This document shows positions 17,080 to 26,500 of a DNA stretch of 64,000 bases, one piece after another (the first letter of the stretch is position 1; every line of letters starts with the position of its first letter). The notes under the pieces are model-generated. The model was not told the DNA's origin and did no database searches. It was given only the letters and a program-made list of their open reading frames with translations. The position numbers were made by a program, and so were the translations under genes. This DNA comes from PRS1 sp965250265 (GTDB lineage: Bacteria > Bacteroidota > Bacteroidia > Flavobacteriales > Flavobacteriaceae). The stretch lies in contig CBDFNO010000012.1 in assembly GCA_965250265.1 (NCBI GenBank), forward strand, positions 186,001-250,000, written 5' to 3'.

Positions 17080-17981
17080 AGTTAACAATTTTAGGTTGTC
17101 ACAGCGCAACGCCAAAGATAAATACTAATCCTACTGCACAGGTTTTAGACATAAAAAACCATCTCTTTTTGATAGATTGCGGAGAAGGTACACAAGTCCA
17201 GTTGCGTAGAAATAAAATAAAGTTCTCACGTATTAAACATGTTTTTATTTCACATTTACACGGTGACCATTACTTTGGTTTAGCTGGTCTAATTTCTACT
17301 TTCAGATTACTAACTAGGGAAACAGATTTGCATATTTATGGTCCTAAAGGATTAAAGGAGATAATAACACTTCAAATGAAGTTGTCTGGATCATGGACTA
17401 ATTACATGCTTATTTTTCATGAATTGATTTCAAATGAATCCGAACTAATTTATGAAGACGATAAAGTTCAAGTATATACCATTCCTTTAGATCATCGTAT
17501 ATATACAAACGGTTTTTTATTTAGAGAAAAGTTTAATGAACGAAAACTCAATATTGATGCGGCAGAAGATGCAAAAATTGATGTTGCATACTTCAAAAAA
17601 CTAAAGCAAGGATACGATGTTAAAAATGAAGAAGGTAAGCTAATAAAAAACCAAGATGTTACTTTTTCTGGACCAAAACTAAAAAGTTATGCGTTTTGTA
17701 GCGATACAGCTTACAATAAAGCCATTGTACCTATTATAAAAAATGCTGATGTGCTATATCATGAATCTACTTTTTTAGAAAAGCATGAGAAACTAGCAAA
17801 GTCTACAAAGCACAGCACGGCAAAACAAGCTGCAAGTATTGCTAAACAAGCTCAAGTTGGAAAGCTTATTTTGGGGCATTATTCAACAAGATATGGTGAT
17901 TTACAAGATTTTAAAGAAGAAGCTCAGGAAGTTTTTAAGAATGTTGAATTATCGAATGACGGAAAAACGTTTGAGTTTTAA
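17076..17981 (+). CDS. rnz: Ribonuclease Z (tRNA 3' endonuclease)
   Basis: RNase Z cuts the 3' trailer of tRNA precursors. The 301-residue protein is the short bacterial form of this metallo-beta-lactamase family. The zinc motif SHLHGDH lies at 59-65, preceded by DCGEGTQVQLRR, with the later histidines in FCSDTAYNK / YHESTF and GHYSTRY. It ends the pyr-linked operon and its stop overlaps the stop of the convergent SRPBCC gene by three bases. Confidence 0.95.
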   Translation: MKLTILGCHSATPKINTNPTAQVLDIKNHLFLIDCGEGTQVQLRRNKIKFSRIKHVFISHLHGDHYFGLAGLISTFRLLTRETDLHIYGPKGLKEIITLQMKLSGSWTNYMLIFHELISNESELIYEDDKVQVYTIPLDHRIYTNGFLFREKFNERKLNIDAAEDAKIDVAYFKKLKQGYDVKNEEGKLIKNQDVTFSGPKLKSYAFCSDTAYNKAIVPIIKNADVLYHESTFLEKHEKLAKSTKHSTAKQAASIAKQAQVGKLILGHYSTRYGDLQDFKEEAQEVFKNVELSNDGKTFEF

Positions 17982-18412
17982 TCTTGTTGTACCTCTACAA
18001 AGGTTTTAAATTTCACTAGCCATTTATCTACTTGTTTTTTAAATAAACCAGGAAATAATTTAACCATAAGGTTAATCATAAAACCATTAAATTTAGTGTA
18101 TTCAACGTCTATTGTAAACCGTGTTTGGTTTTCACTTAAAGATTCAAATTTTGAAGTCATATTATTAGTCATATGTTTATGCTCATAAAATGCCGAAAAT
18201 TCTTGAGGTAGTTTATTGTAAATTATGGTTTCAAATAAATCAAACTTTTTATAAACCATTTTAGATTTCGCTCCAGCTTCACCTTTATTTCCACTAATAT
18301 GTTCAATACGTATAAAACCATCTTGAGTATGTTTTAAACATTCAGGATCTTCAAATAATTGAGCAACGCGATTAATTGGTTTATCAATTCTTATTGTACA
18401 TCTAAATTTCAT
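17978..18412 (-). CDS. SRPBCC (START-like) family protein
   Basis: The product is about 144 residues from ATG 18412, with the helix-grip fold pattern of SRPBCC proteins: a short beta strand (CTIRIDKPINRV), a helix with FEDPECL, central strands and a long C-terminal helix ending near VDKWLVKFKTFVE. Such proteins bind hydrophobic ligands in a cavity; no ligand can be inferred. The frame stays open upstream to 18511, but that extension overlaps the divergent pdxH start and does not look like family sequence, so I use 18412. Confidence 0.75.
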   Translation of the reverse strand: MKFRCTIRIDKPINRVAQLFEDPECLKHTQDGFIRIEHISGNKGEAGAKSKMVYKKFDLFETIIYNKLPQEFSAFYEHKHMTNNMTSKFESLSENQTRFTIDVEYTKFNGFMINLMVKLFPGLFKKQVDKWLVKFKTFVEVQQD

Positions 18413-18491
18413 GATTAAAAAATTATGAGTATAAGATAATAAAAAATCCTGTTCTTTATTTTTTAAAATCTTGTAAATTGCAATATATATT

Positions 18492-19139
18492 ATGGAGAAA
18501 GATCTAAGCAATTATAGAAAATCTTACAAGAAGCACGAATTGTTACTGAAAGATGTGCCAGAAAATCCTATGGAATTATTTCAGAAATGGTTTTATGAGG
18601 TAGATCAATTTTTTCCTGAAGATGAAACCAATGCCATGACACTTGCAACCATCGGTTTGGATGGTTTTCCGAAGAGTAGAGTAGTACTTCTTAAAAAATA
18701 TACTTATGAGGGTTTTATTTTTTATACTAACTACAATAGTGAAAAGGGAAAAGCCATTGTAAATAACCCTAACGTTTGTTTATCATTTTTTTGGCATGGA
18801 GTCGAAAGACAAATTATTATTAAAGGAACTATTGAAAAAATAGCTGAAAATTTGAGTGATGGTTATTTTGAATCCAGACCAAGAGGAAGTCAGCTAGGAG
18901 CTACAGTATCTCATCAAAGTGCAGTGATAAAGAACAGAACAGTATTGGAAGATAAACTTAAAGCACTTGAACTAGAGTTTGAAGGTAAAGATATACCTAG
19001 GCCAAAATTTTGGGGAGGGTTTATAGTAAAACCAATAGAAATTGAATTTTGGCAAGGACGTGCTAACAGGCTTCATGACAGGGTTCGTTATAGGTTACAA
19101 TCTGATTATAATTGGGAGATTAATAGACTATCTCCTTAA
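18492..19139 (+). CDS. pdxH: Pyridoxamine 5'-phosphate oxidase
   Basis: PdxH is the FMN enzyme that oxidises pyridoxine or pyridoxamine 5'-phosphate to pyridoxal 5'-phosphate. The 215-residue protein shows the N-terminal YRKSY segment, the FMN-contacting SRVVLLKKY and FYTNYNSEKG region, the SHQSAVI stretch, and the C-terminal WQGRANRLHDR motif that binds PLP phosphate. Length is standard. It is divergent from the SRPBCC gene and followed by a 185-base gap with direct repeats. Confidence 0.96.
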   Translation: MEKDLSNYRKSYKKHELLLKDVPENPMELFQKWFYEVDQFFPEDETNAMTLATIGLDGFPKSRVVLLKKYTYEGFIFYTNYNSEKGKAIVNNPNVCLSFFWHGVERQIIIKGTIEKIAENLSDGYFESRPRGSQLGATVSHQSAVIKNRTVLEDKLKALELEFEGKDIPRPKFWGGFIVKPIEIEFWQGRANRLHDRVRYRLQSDYNWEINRLSP

Positions 19140-19155
19140 TCTCGCTTAAACTTCA

Positions 19156-19256
19156 CATTTTATCGGTAAAATGTCTATAAAATCTGTTTAAAATGCATTT
19201 CATCGATTAAAAGACACTAACATTCGACGAAATACACGCATTTTATCGATTTTAAC
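19156..19256 (+). repeat. Three spaced copies of a CATTTTATCGATTAAAA-like motif
   Basis: Copies begin at 19156, 19196 and 19239, spaced 40 and 43 bases, close to four helical turns each. All share CATTT-ATCG. The first copy is itself a near-palindrome (CATTTTA-TCGG-TAAAATG). They lie 70-170 bases before the CAP lipoprotein gene and look like an array of regulator sites. The regulator is unknown. Confidence 0.5.
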
Positions 19257-19324
19257 ATTTTGTTAACAGAGTATTGCAGACTTGGTAGCTATGTTTACTA
19301 CACCAAATCTAAAATACCCCTACG

Positions 19325-19819
19325 ATGAAATTACCTAAATTGTTGCCAGCAATGGCATTAATAGCATTACTATCTTTTTCATGTTCAACCGATTCTATAG
19401 AAGAAGATAAAATTGAAGCCATAGCTTCATCTTACGTACCTGAAGCAAAAGTGATAGAAATTGAAATTCTAGAACTTATAAATAATCATAGACTAACTAT
19501 TGGTTTAAACCCATTAAACAACATGAGCACTATAAAGGCTCATGCTTATGGTCATACTGATTATATGATTGATAATAATCAGGTGTCTCATGATAATTTT
19601 TTAAGCAGAAAAACAAGTCTTACAAATAAAACTGGTGCATCAAAAGTAGGAGAGAATGTAGCTTACGCTTATAGCAATTCTGAATCTGTAGTAAATGCAT
19701 GGTTAAATAGCGAAGGACATAAAAACATTATAGAAGGTGATTATACCGATTTTGATATCTCAGCCGAAAAAGATACAGATGGAAGATGGTATTACACCAA
19801 TATATTTATTAAGAAGTAA
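19325..19819 (+). CDS. CAP-domain (SCP/PR-1-like) lipoprotein
   Basis: This 164-residue protein is a small CAP superfamily member. The signal peptide ends in a lipobox with Cys20 (LSFSC), giving an outer-membrane or periplasmic lipoprotein. The CAP core runs from about 48 to 164, with the first helix ELINNHRLTIGLNPL, a conserved His in KAHAYGHTDYM, GENVAYA and AWLNSEGHKNII. Bacterial CAP proteins are of uncertain function; some bind lipids or cell-wall material. An upstream repeat array and a terminator frame it as a single-gene unit. Confidence 0.88.
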   Translation: MKLPKLLPAMALIALLSFSCSTDSIEEDKIEAIASSYVPEAKVIEIEILELINNHRLTIGLNPLNNMSTIKAHAYGHTDYMIDNNQVSHDNFLSRKTSLTNKTGASKVGENVAYAYSNSESVVNAWLNSEGHKNIIEGDYTDFDISAEKDTDGRWYYTNIFIKK

Positions 19820-19850
19820 GAATAACTAATTTTATCGTATTAAATATATA

Positions 19851-19874
19851 AAGCCGCTTTTAGCGGTTTTTTTT
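19851..19874 (+). terminator. Rho-independent terminator of the CAP lipoprotein gene
   Basis: A GCCGCT / AGCGGT stem (one G-U pair, three-base loop) is followed by eight T. Confidence 0.85.
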
Positions 19875-19976
19875 GTTTTTATAGATATCTTTAATAAATC
19901 ATATAATACGCTTAAAACAGATATATAAAGCTTTTTATGATGTATCTTTAGTTCTGTTTTGTGTCACAATTAGAAA

Positions 19977-20483
19977 ATGAAATTTATAAAAACGAGATTA
20001 ATACTTATTTTAATTTTTGGGTGTCAAAATCAAACCAATGAACATATTGCTATTGGTACCTGGAATAGATGTAATAATGATGGTAGCTATTGGGAATATA
20101 AAATCACAGATGATTATATGTTAATGCTAACAACTAAATCCGAAGATATATGGCTGTTTAAAAATAAAGTTATTGACAGTGTTATAGTCTTGTCTGATTT
20201 AGAATCTGATAGAGGACTTCTGATAAACAATGATACATTAATAACTTTCACTAAATCAAAAGATAAAGTTGTTTTAAAAAGCAAATATACTTGGGATAAA
20301 ATTGAATTGAATAAAGCTATGATTAACATTGATGAAATTGACTCAACAAATTTTGATTTGTGGAAAAGTAAAACCTTATTTGAATTTCAAAAAAGAGCTA
20401 AATCGGCAAATTGTCACGATTTAAGATCTGAAAGTGAAAAAGAAATTCCTACACTAGACTTAAATGATATTGATGAAATATAA
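19977..20483 (+). CDS. Hypothetical lipoprotein
   Basis: This 168-residue protein has a short lipoprotein signal with Cys16 (IFGC) and a beta-rich body (GTWNRCNNDGSYWEYKI..., later repeated short strands). The C-terminus is acidic (PTLDLNDIDEI). I do not recognise the family; the GTW opening is reminiscent of lipocalin-like stress lipoproteins, but this is weak. It lies alone between two terminators. Confidence 0.65.
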   Translation: MKFIKTRLILILIFGCQNQTNEHIAIGTWNRCNNDGSYWEYKITDDYMLMLTTKSEDIWLFKNKVIDSVIVLSDLESDRGLLINNDTLITFTKSKDKVVLKSKYTWDKIELNKAMINIDEIDSTNFDLWKSKTLFEFQKRAKSANCHDLRSESEKEIPTLDLNDIDEI

Positions 20484-20580
20484 ATTAATATAATAGAAGA
20501 CTAAATACGTTTGCAAGCAATAGCAAAGATTTTTGCATTTGATAACAACGCCTTTCAATTACGAACCTTATATAAAACCA

Positions 20581-20616
20581 AAACAGGCATATTCTTAAGA
20601 ATATGCCTGTTTTTTA
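20581..20616. terminator. Bidirectional terminator, 32-bp perfect palindrome
   Basis: AAACAGGCATATTCTT is followed immediately by its exact reverse complement, then by more T. The palindrome separates a plus-strand lipoprotein gene from the minus-strand OmpA gene. Confidence 0.88.
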
Positions 20617-20632
20617 TTATAGTACGTTAATT

Positions 20633-22543
20633 CTATTGATTTACAATATAGAAATAAGATCTTCTGTTTTCCTGGTGATCTTCTTCACTACAGTTTCTAC
20701 CACAGTCATTTATTAATTGTGATTCTCCAAACCCAATAGCGCTTTCAATTCTGGAAGCTTCAATACCTCGAGATAATAAGTAATCGGCAGTTGATTTTGC
20801 TCTTCTATCAGAGAGTTTCATGTTGTATCTGTTAGTACCTCTACTATCGGTATGTGATTCAATTTTAATAACCATAGTTGCATGTTCTCTCATAACATCT
20901 ACGATACTCTCTAATTCATATTTTGCATCCGTACGAATATCCCATTTATCGAAATCGAAAAAGATTGGGTTTATAACTATTTTATTATCAATAATTAATG
21001 GAACTAATGACAGGTCGGTTATATTTTCGTAACTATCAATGATAGAAGTATCTACTTCTCTTAAATCGTCTTTATAATCTGGTTTAGAACCGCGTATTGT
21101 ATATTTTTCGCTACAGTCTACTTCCAAAGAATATTCACCTTTTTCATTAGTTTCAACCTCATTAATAATTTTTCCGGTCTTATCAATTAATTCTACTTTA
21201 ACTGATGCTAATGGCAGTGTCGTTAGACTATCTCTTGCAATACCTTTAATTATTTGTTGACATTTAAAGGAATTAAAACTATAAATATCATCTCCACCTT
21301 GTCCATCTTCTCTACTATTTGAAGAAAAATATCCAGTATTATCCTCATTATTTATAAAAAATGAAAAATCATCACCACCACCATTAAATGGAGCGCCTAA
21401 ATTTTCAACTTTTGCATCAGCATCGTTTAATATATTAGATTTAAAAATATCTAATAATCCTAAATTTGTAAATCCTTCCGAAGAAAAATAAAGCATATTT
21501 TCGCTATCAACATAAGGGAATACTTCCTTTCCTTCTGTATTAATTTTATCACCTAAATTTTCTGGTTCACTATATGTGCCATCATCATTAATATCTACTT
21601 TGTAAATATCTGTCAGTCCATAACCGCCTTCTCTATCAGAAACAAAAAATAAAGTTTTGTTGTCCGGGCTTAAAGCAGGATGACCATTTGAGTGTATTTT
21701 ATCATTTAGAGGTAACTCTTCTATATTTTGCCATATGTCATCTATAAGTGTAGCTTTATATATTTTTAAGTGTGTAGTACCTTCTCTATCAGCATTAAGT
21801 CTGTTTCTTCTACCTAAATTATTTCGTGTGTAGTATAGTGTTTTTCCATCACTAGTAATAGCTATTGAAGCTTCATGATATTTAGTATTAATTTCTGATG
21901 AAAGTGAATTTGCATCGCCAAATGTTTTTTGACCATCTGCAGTAGTTACATCACTTTGGTAGATATCTAAAAATGGTTCTTCATTCCACTTATAAACGTC
22001 ATTTAAAGTATTTTTTAGTGTATTTCTAGCTGAAGAGAAATAAAACTTTCCATTATGCTCAAACCCTCCAAATTCTGAATGTTCACTATTAATAGAAAGA
22101 TTAGTAGTTTCAATATAAACTCCATCAGTTGAAGCTAATTCTTCATAGGCTTCAGAATCTATTAACACAAAATCTCTAGCATTTTTATCCTCTGCTTGTA
22201 TTTGATTAAATTTCTCAATCCAGACATTAGCTGTTTCGTAATCACCAATACTTCTTAAAGTTAAGATATACTTGTAAATATATTCAGGATCAATTTTTGG
22301 ATACTTATTTACAGCTTTTCCATACCATTCAGCAGCTTTAGCTGATTTAGAATTGAAATAATAACAATCTCCTAAACGTGTTAGCACATGTTCACTGTCA
22401 TTTCCTTTTCTTACAGCTTCATTATATAACTCTGTTGCTTTTATATAAGCGAAGTTATTAAAGAATTTATCAGCAAGTTTTCTTTGGGCAAAAGAAAAAG
22501 TACTAAAAAGGACTAATATTATTAATAAAACTTTAGTTTTCAT
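20633..22543 (-). CDS. OmpA-family protein with TPR and PD40 repeats (PorE-like)
   Basis: This 636-residue protein is a periplasmic or outer-membrane peptidoglycan anchor of the type linked to T9SS and gliding loci. It has a signal peptide (1-19), a TPR-like helical region (about 22-130), a PD40/WD40-like beta-propeller (about 160-430, with LSPDNKTLFFVSDR), a carboxypeptidase regulatory-like sandwich (about 435-505) and an OmpA domain (about 520-636, FFDFDKWDIR and IESHTDSRGTNRYNMKLSDRRA). It is last in an operon with an SprB-like adhesin and a SprF-like protein. It probably ties the adhesin and its partner to peptidoglycan. Confidence 0.88.
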   Translation of the reverse strand: MKTKVLLIILVLFSTFSFAQRKLADKFFNNFAYIKATELYNEAVRKGNDSEHVLTRLGDCYYFNSKSAKAAEWYGKAVNKYPKIDPEYIYKYILTLRSIGDYETANVWIEKFNQIQAEDKNARDFVLIDSEAYEELASTDGVYIETTNLSINSEHSEFGGFEHNGKFYFSSARNTLKNTLNDVYKWNEEPFLDIYQSDVTTADGQKTFGDANSLSSEINTKYHEASIAITSDGKTLYYTRNNLGRRNRLNADREGTTHLKIYKATLIDDIWQNIEELPLNDKIHSNGHPALSPDNKTLFFVSDREGGYGLTDIYKVDINDDGTYSEPENLGDKINTEGKEVFPYVDSENMLYFSSEGFTNLGLLDIFKSNILNDADAKVENLGAPFNGGGDDFSFFINNEDNTGYFSSNSREDGQGGDDIYSFNSFKCQQIIKGIARDSLTTLPLASVKVELIDKTGKIINEVETNEKGEYSLEVDCSEKYTIRGSKPDYKDDLREVDTSIIDSYENITDLSLVPLIIDNKIVINPIFFDFDKWDIRTDAKYELESIVDVMREHATMVIKIESHTDSRGTNRYNMKLSDRRAKSTADYLLSRGIEASRIESAIGFGESQLINDCGRNCSEEDHQENRRSYFYIVNQ

Positions 22544-22555
22544 AGTAGTTATATT

Positions 22556-23494
22556 TTAGAAATATCTAGGGGATTTTATACGTTTAGTTTTAAATACTTC
22601 AAACATTAACAATACTTCGTGTGTACCACTAGAATAAGGTCTAATATCTGAAATAGGATGCTCATATGCATAACCTAATCTTAATTGCTTACTTACCTGG
22701 AAATCTATTAGTCCTCCAAAAGCACCTGCTGATTCGTTTAACCTATAAGAAGCTCCTAACCAGAATTTTTCATTAAATAAGAAATTAGCTGTTAAATCAT
22801 AAGATAGAGGAGCTCCATTTGTAGCTTTTACCAGAAAAGAAGGTTTGAATTTTGTATTATCACTAATATCAAACACGTATCCACCAGTAAAATAATAGCT
22901 CACTCTTTCAAGGGCTACATAATCCAGACTACCTTGTTTTCCTTTATTATAATCTGTGTTGAGAATTCTTGGCATAGATAAACTTACATACCACTTATTA
23001 GTATGCCAATATATTCCAGCACCAATATTTGGACTCCAACGGTTAGATACATCATTAAAAAAGGGATCATTTACTATCGAAGGATCGTTTAATAAGGCTT
23101 CATCTAGACTATAATGTGTTAAACCACCTTTTAAACCAAACGCTAGTTTTGTGTTAGCTCCTGTTTGTATAGTATATGAGAAATCTCCATATATATATGA
23201 AAAGTTTTCATACCCTAATTTATCATTTATAAATGATAAACCTAATCCTACTTTTTCGTTTTTAGTAGGCGTATGAATAGATAATGTTTGTGTCGTAGGG
23301 CCTCCTTCGATGCCAACCCACTGTGTTCGGTGCAATGCAACTATACTCAAGGTTTCTCTACTTCCAGCATATGCAGGATTTATCGAGACCGTATTGTACA
23401 TGTATTGCGTAAACTGTGGTAATTGTTGACCTAGTACAGATGAACAACTGAACAATATAAAGGCAAAAATGTTTAACTTAATGAACTTTTTCAT
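22556..23494 (-). CDS. PorP/SprF family outer-membrane protein (locus 1)
   Basis: This 312-residue beta-barrel protein belongs to the PorP/SprF family. It has a signal peptide (cleaved near LGQQ, about residue 23), the hallmark QLPQFTQYMYNTVSINPAYAGSR opening (only partly quoted here as family pattern), and a C-terminal strand region rich in YRLNESAGA and GYAYEHPISD motifs. In Flavobacterium johnsoniae SprF is needed to export SprB. It lies 20 bases after the giant adhesin gene and 12 before the OmpA gene, so it is the likely dedicated export or tether partner of that adhesin. Confidence 0.9.
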   Translation of the reverse strand: MKKFIKLNIFAFILFSCSSVLGQQLPQFTQYMYNTVSINPAYAGSRETLSIVALHRTQWVGIEGGPTTQTLSIHTPTKNEKVGLGLSFINDKLGYENFSYIYGDFSYTIQTGANTKLAFGLKGGLTHYSLDEALLNDPSIVNDPFFNDVSNRWSPNIGAGIYWHTNKWYVSLSMPRILNTDYNKGKQGSLDYVALERVSYYFTGGYVFDISDNTKFKPSFLVKATNGAPLSYDLTANFLFNEKFWLGASYRLNESAGAFGGLIDFQVSKQLRLGYAYEHPISDIRPYSSGTHEVLLMFEVFKTKRIKSPRYF

Positions 23495-23514
23495 GATATT
23501 TCGGTTAAGATTTT

Positions 23515-26500
23515 TTATTTAGTTCCAACGTAGATAGGTCCTGTAAAAGGCTTAAGCTCAAGGCCATCACTACTGTTTGTTAATTTTAAAATATAATAAT
23601 ATGTTCCAGAAGGCACTTTATCTGAACTTCCAATAGAGTTTTTATGAGCAGTTCCGTTCCAGTCATTTTGATAATTAAAGTTTTCATATATTTTTGCGCC
23701 CCAACGATTAAATATTTGAAGCTCATAAGTAAATCCACATCCTTCAACTCCAGTTATTTCAAAATATTCGTTCCATTGGTCTCCATTAGGAGTCACAGCT
23801 TTCGAAATTATTACATCATCTACTTCACAGGCTAATACAATACAAGAATCATCAACTGTAATGGTAAGTTCAGTAGTACTTAAACAACCTCCAACTTCAG
23901 CGTAAGTATAACTAAAGACATAATCTTCTAATTCTAAATTTAAAGGATCTAGTATACTTCCATCTAATGATGCACCTCCAGAAACAACTTCCCAACTCAC
24001 ATCTTGATCAATATCTGATAAATAGTCATCTAAATCAATAGAACCATTATCAAAACATATTGAATCAGCAATTTGAGTAATATTTTCTATAATACTTACA
24101 GTAACAATTTGTGTAAACACAGCTGTATTGTCACATTCGTCAGTCACTGTCCAGGTTCTGACAATATCATAATCATCAACCATACTTCCAATTATGGTTA
24201 TATTTTCCATAAATACAACTGATACATTTTCAGTGCAATTATCAGCAAATCCAGGACTTGGAGCTGCTGGAATATCATCACAAGTTGCAGTAAGCGTCGT
24301 TGGTAAATTTGTTATAAGTTCTGGTGGAGTAGTATCCTCAACTGTAATGGTCTGATCCATAGTTGTTGTATTACCACATTCGTCTTCTAGTGTCCAAGTA
24401 CGTGTAATAATATAATTACCGGGACATTCTCCATCCTCTGTGCTATCAGTAAAAGTAGCCTCCAGACTAGCTGAACAATTATCAGCTTCATCAGTTACGT
24501 CACCTGTTAAAGTTAAATCTTGATTATCAATATCACATTCTATGGTAATACTTTCAGGCACAGTAAACGTAGGATTCGTAATATCGTTAATAGTAATAGT
24601 TTGAGTCACATTAATAAAGTTACCACAATCATCAGTAACGCTATAAGTTCTAGTAATTACTTCAGCACAAGTATTGTTATCAGAAACATCCGATACGTGA
24701 GCAACTACAGGATTAGCAGTACAATTATCGGCTTCGTCAGTTACAACGCTAATATCGAACGCAGGTACATCTTCAATACACTCAACATTAATAGGTTCAG
24801 GATTAGAAGCTGTAGGATTCGTAATATCATCAATAGTAATAGTTTGAGTCACATTAATAAAGTTACCACAATCATCAGTTACACTATAAGTTCTTGTAAT
24901 TACTTCAGCACAAGTATTGTTATCAGAAACATCCGATACGTGAGCAACTACAGGATTAGCAATACAATTATCGGCTTCGTCAGTTACAACGCTAATATCG
25001 AACGCAGGTACATCTTCAATACACTCAACATTAATAGGTTCAGGATTAGAAGCTGTAGGATTCGTAATATCATCAATAGTAATAGTTTGAGTCACATTAA
25101 TAAAGTTACCACAATCATCAGTAACGCTATAAGTTCTAGTAATTACTTCAGCACAAGTATTGTTATCAGAAACATCCGATACGTGAGCAACTACAGGATT
25201 AGCAGTACAATTATCGGCTTCGTCAGTTACAACGCTACTATCGAACGCAGGTACATCTTCAATACACTCAACATTAATAGGTTCAGGATTAGAAGCTGTA
25301 GGATTCGTAATATCGTTAATAGTAATAGTTTGAGTCACATTAATAAAGTTACCACAATCATCAGTAACGCTATAAGTTCTAGTAATTACTTCAGCACAAG
25401 TATTGTTATCAGAAACATCCGATACGTGAGCAACTACAGGATTAGCAGTACAATTATCGGCTTCGTCAGTTACAACGCTAATATCGAACGCAGGTACATC
25501 TTCAATACACTCAACATTAATAGGTTCAGGATTAGAAGCTGTAGGATTCGTAATATCATCAATAGTAATAGTTTGAGTCACATTAATAAAGTTACCACAA
25601 TCATCAGTAACGCTATAAGTTCTAGTAATTACTTCAGCACAAGTATTGTTATCAGAAACATCCGATACGTGAGCAACTACAGGATTAGCAGTACAATTAT
25701 CGGCTTCATCAGTAACGTCATCAATATTGAATGCAGGTACATCTGCAAGACACTCTACATTAACAGGTGCAAGGTTTGAAGCTGTAGGTGGAGTCACGTC
25801 ATCAATAGTAATAGTTTGTGTTACATTAATTGCGTTACCACAATCATCAGTTACACTATAAGTTCTAGTGATGACTTCCGCACACGTATTTCCATCCGAC
25901 ACATCCGAAACAAAAGCTACTACAGGGTTTGCAGTACAGTTATCCGCTTCATCAGTAACGTCATCAATATTAAATGCAGGTACATCTGCAAGACACTCTA
26001 CATTAACAGGTGGAAGGTTTGAAGCTGTAGGATCAATTTCATCGTTAACTATAATAGTCTGAGTACAATCTGAAGAATTTCCATCATTATCAGAAATTCT
26101 GTAGACTCTACTTATAGTTTCAGGACAAGTATTGCTATCACTTGTTTCACTTACTAAAGTAAAACTAGTTTCATCTATTCCATTATTATCAGTTGCAGAT
26201 CCACCAGCTGCTACAAATTCATCGTAGCTAACATAAGCTGCAAGAACTAAATCAATACAGCTAACTGTAATTGTTGGAGGACAGGTAATTTCAGGAGACT
26301 CTTCATCGTTAACAGTAACTGTAAATGAACATTGAGCAGTATTTCCACAGTTATCAGTTGCAGTATAAGTCACCGTTGTAGTTCCTAAATTGTATGTTCC
26401 ACTAGCATCTTCAACTTCTGTATAATCATTACTATAAGTAACATCTCCATCACAATTATCAGAAACTGTAGGAAGTGCAATAATTACGTCAGCATCAGGT

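Noticed and set aside
24520..25779. Long plus-strand open frame of 419 codons across the adhesin repeats
   Set aside because: It is the antisense of the 243-bp repeats; its length comes from the repeat having no stops in that frame, and the product (Ile/Asn/Ser-rich repeats) resembles no protein.
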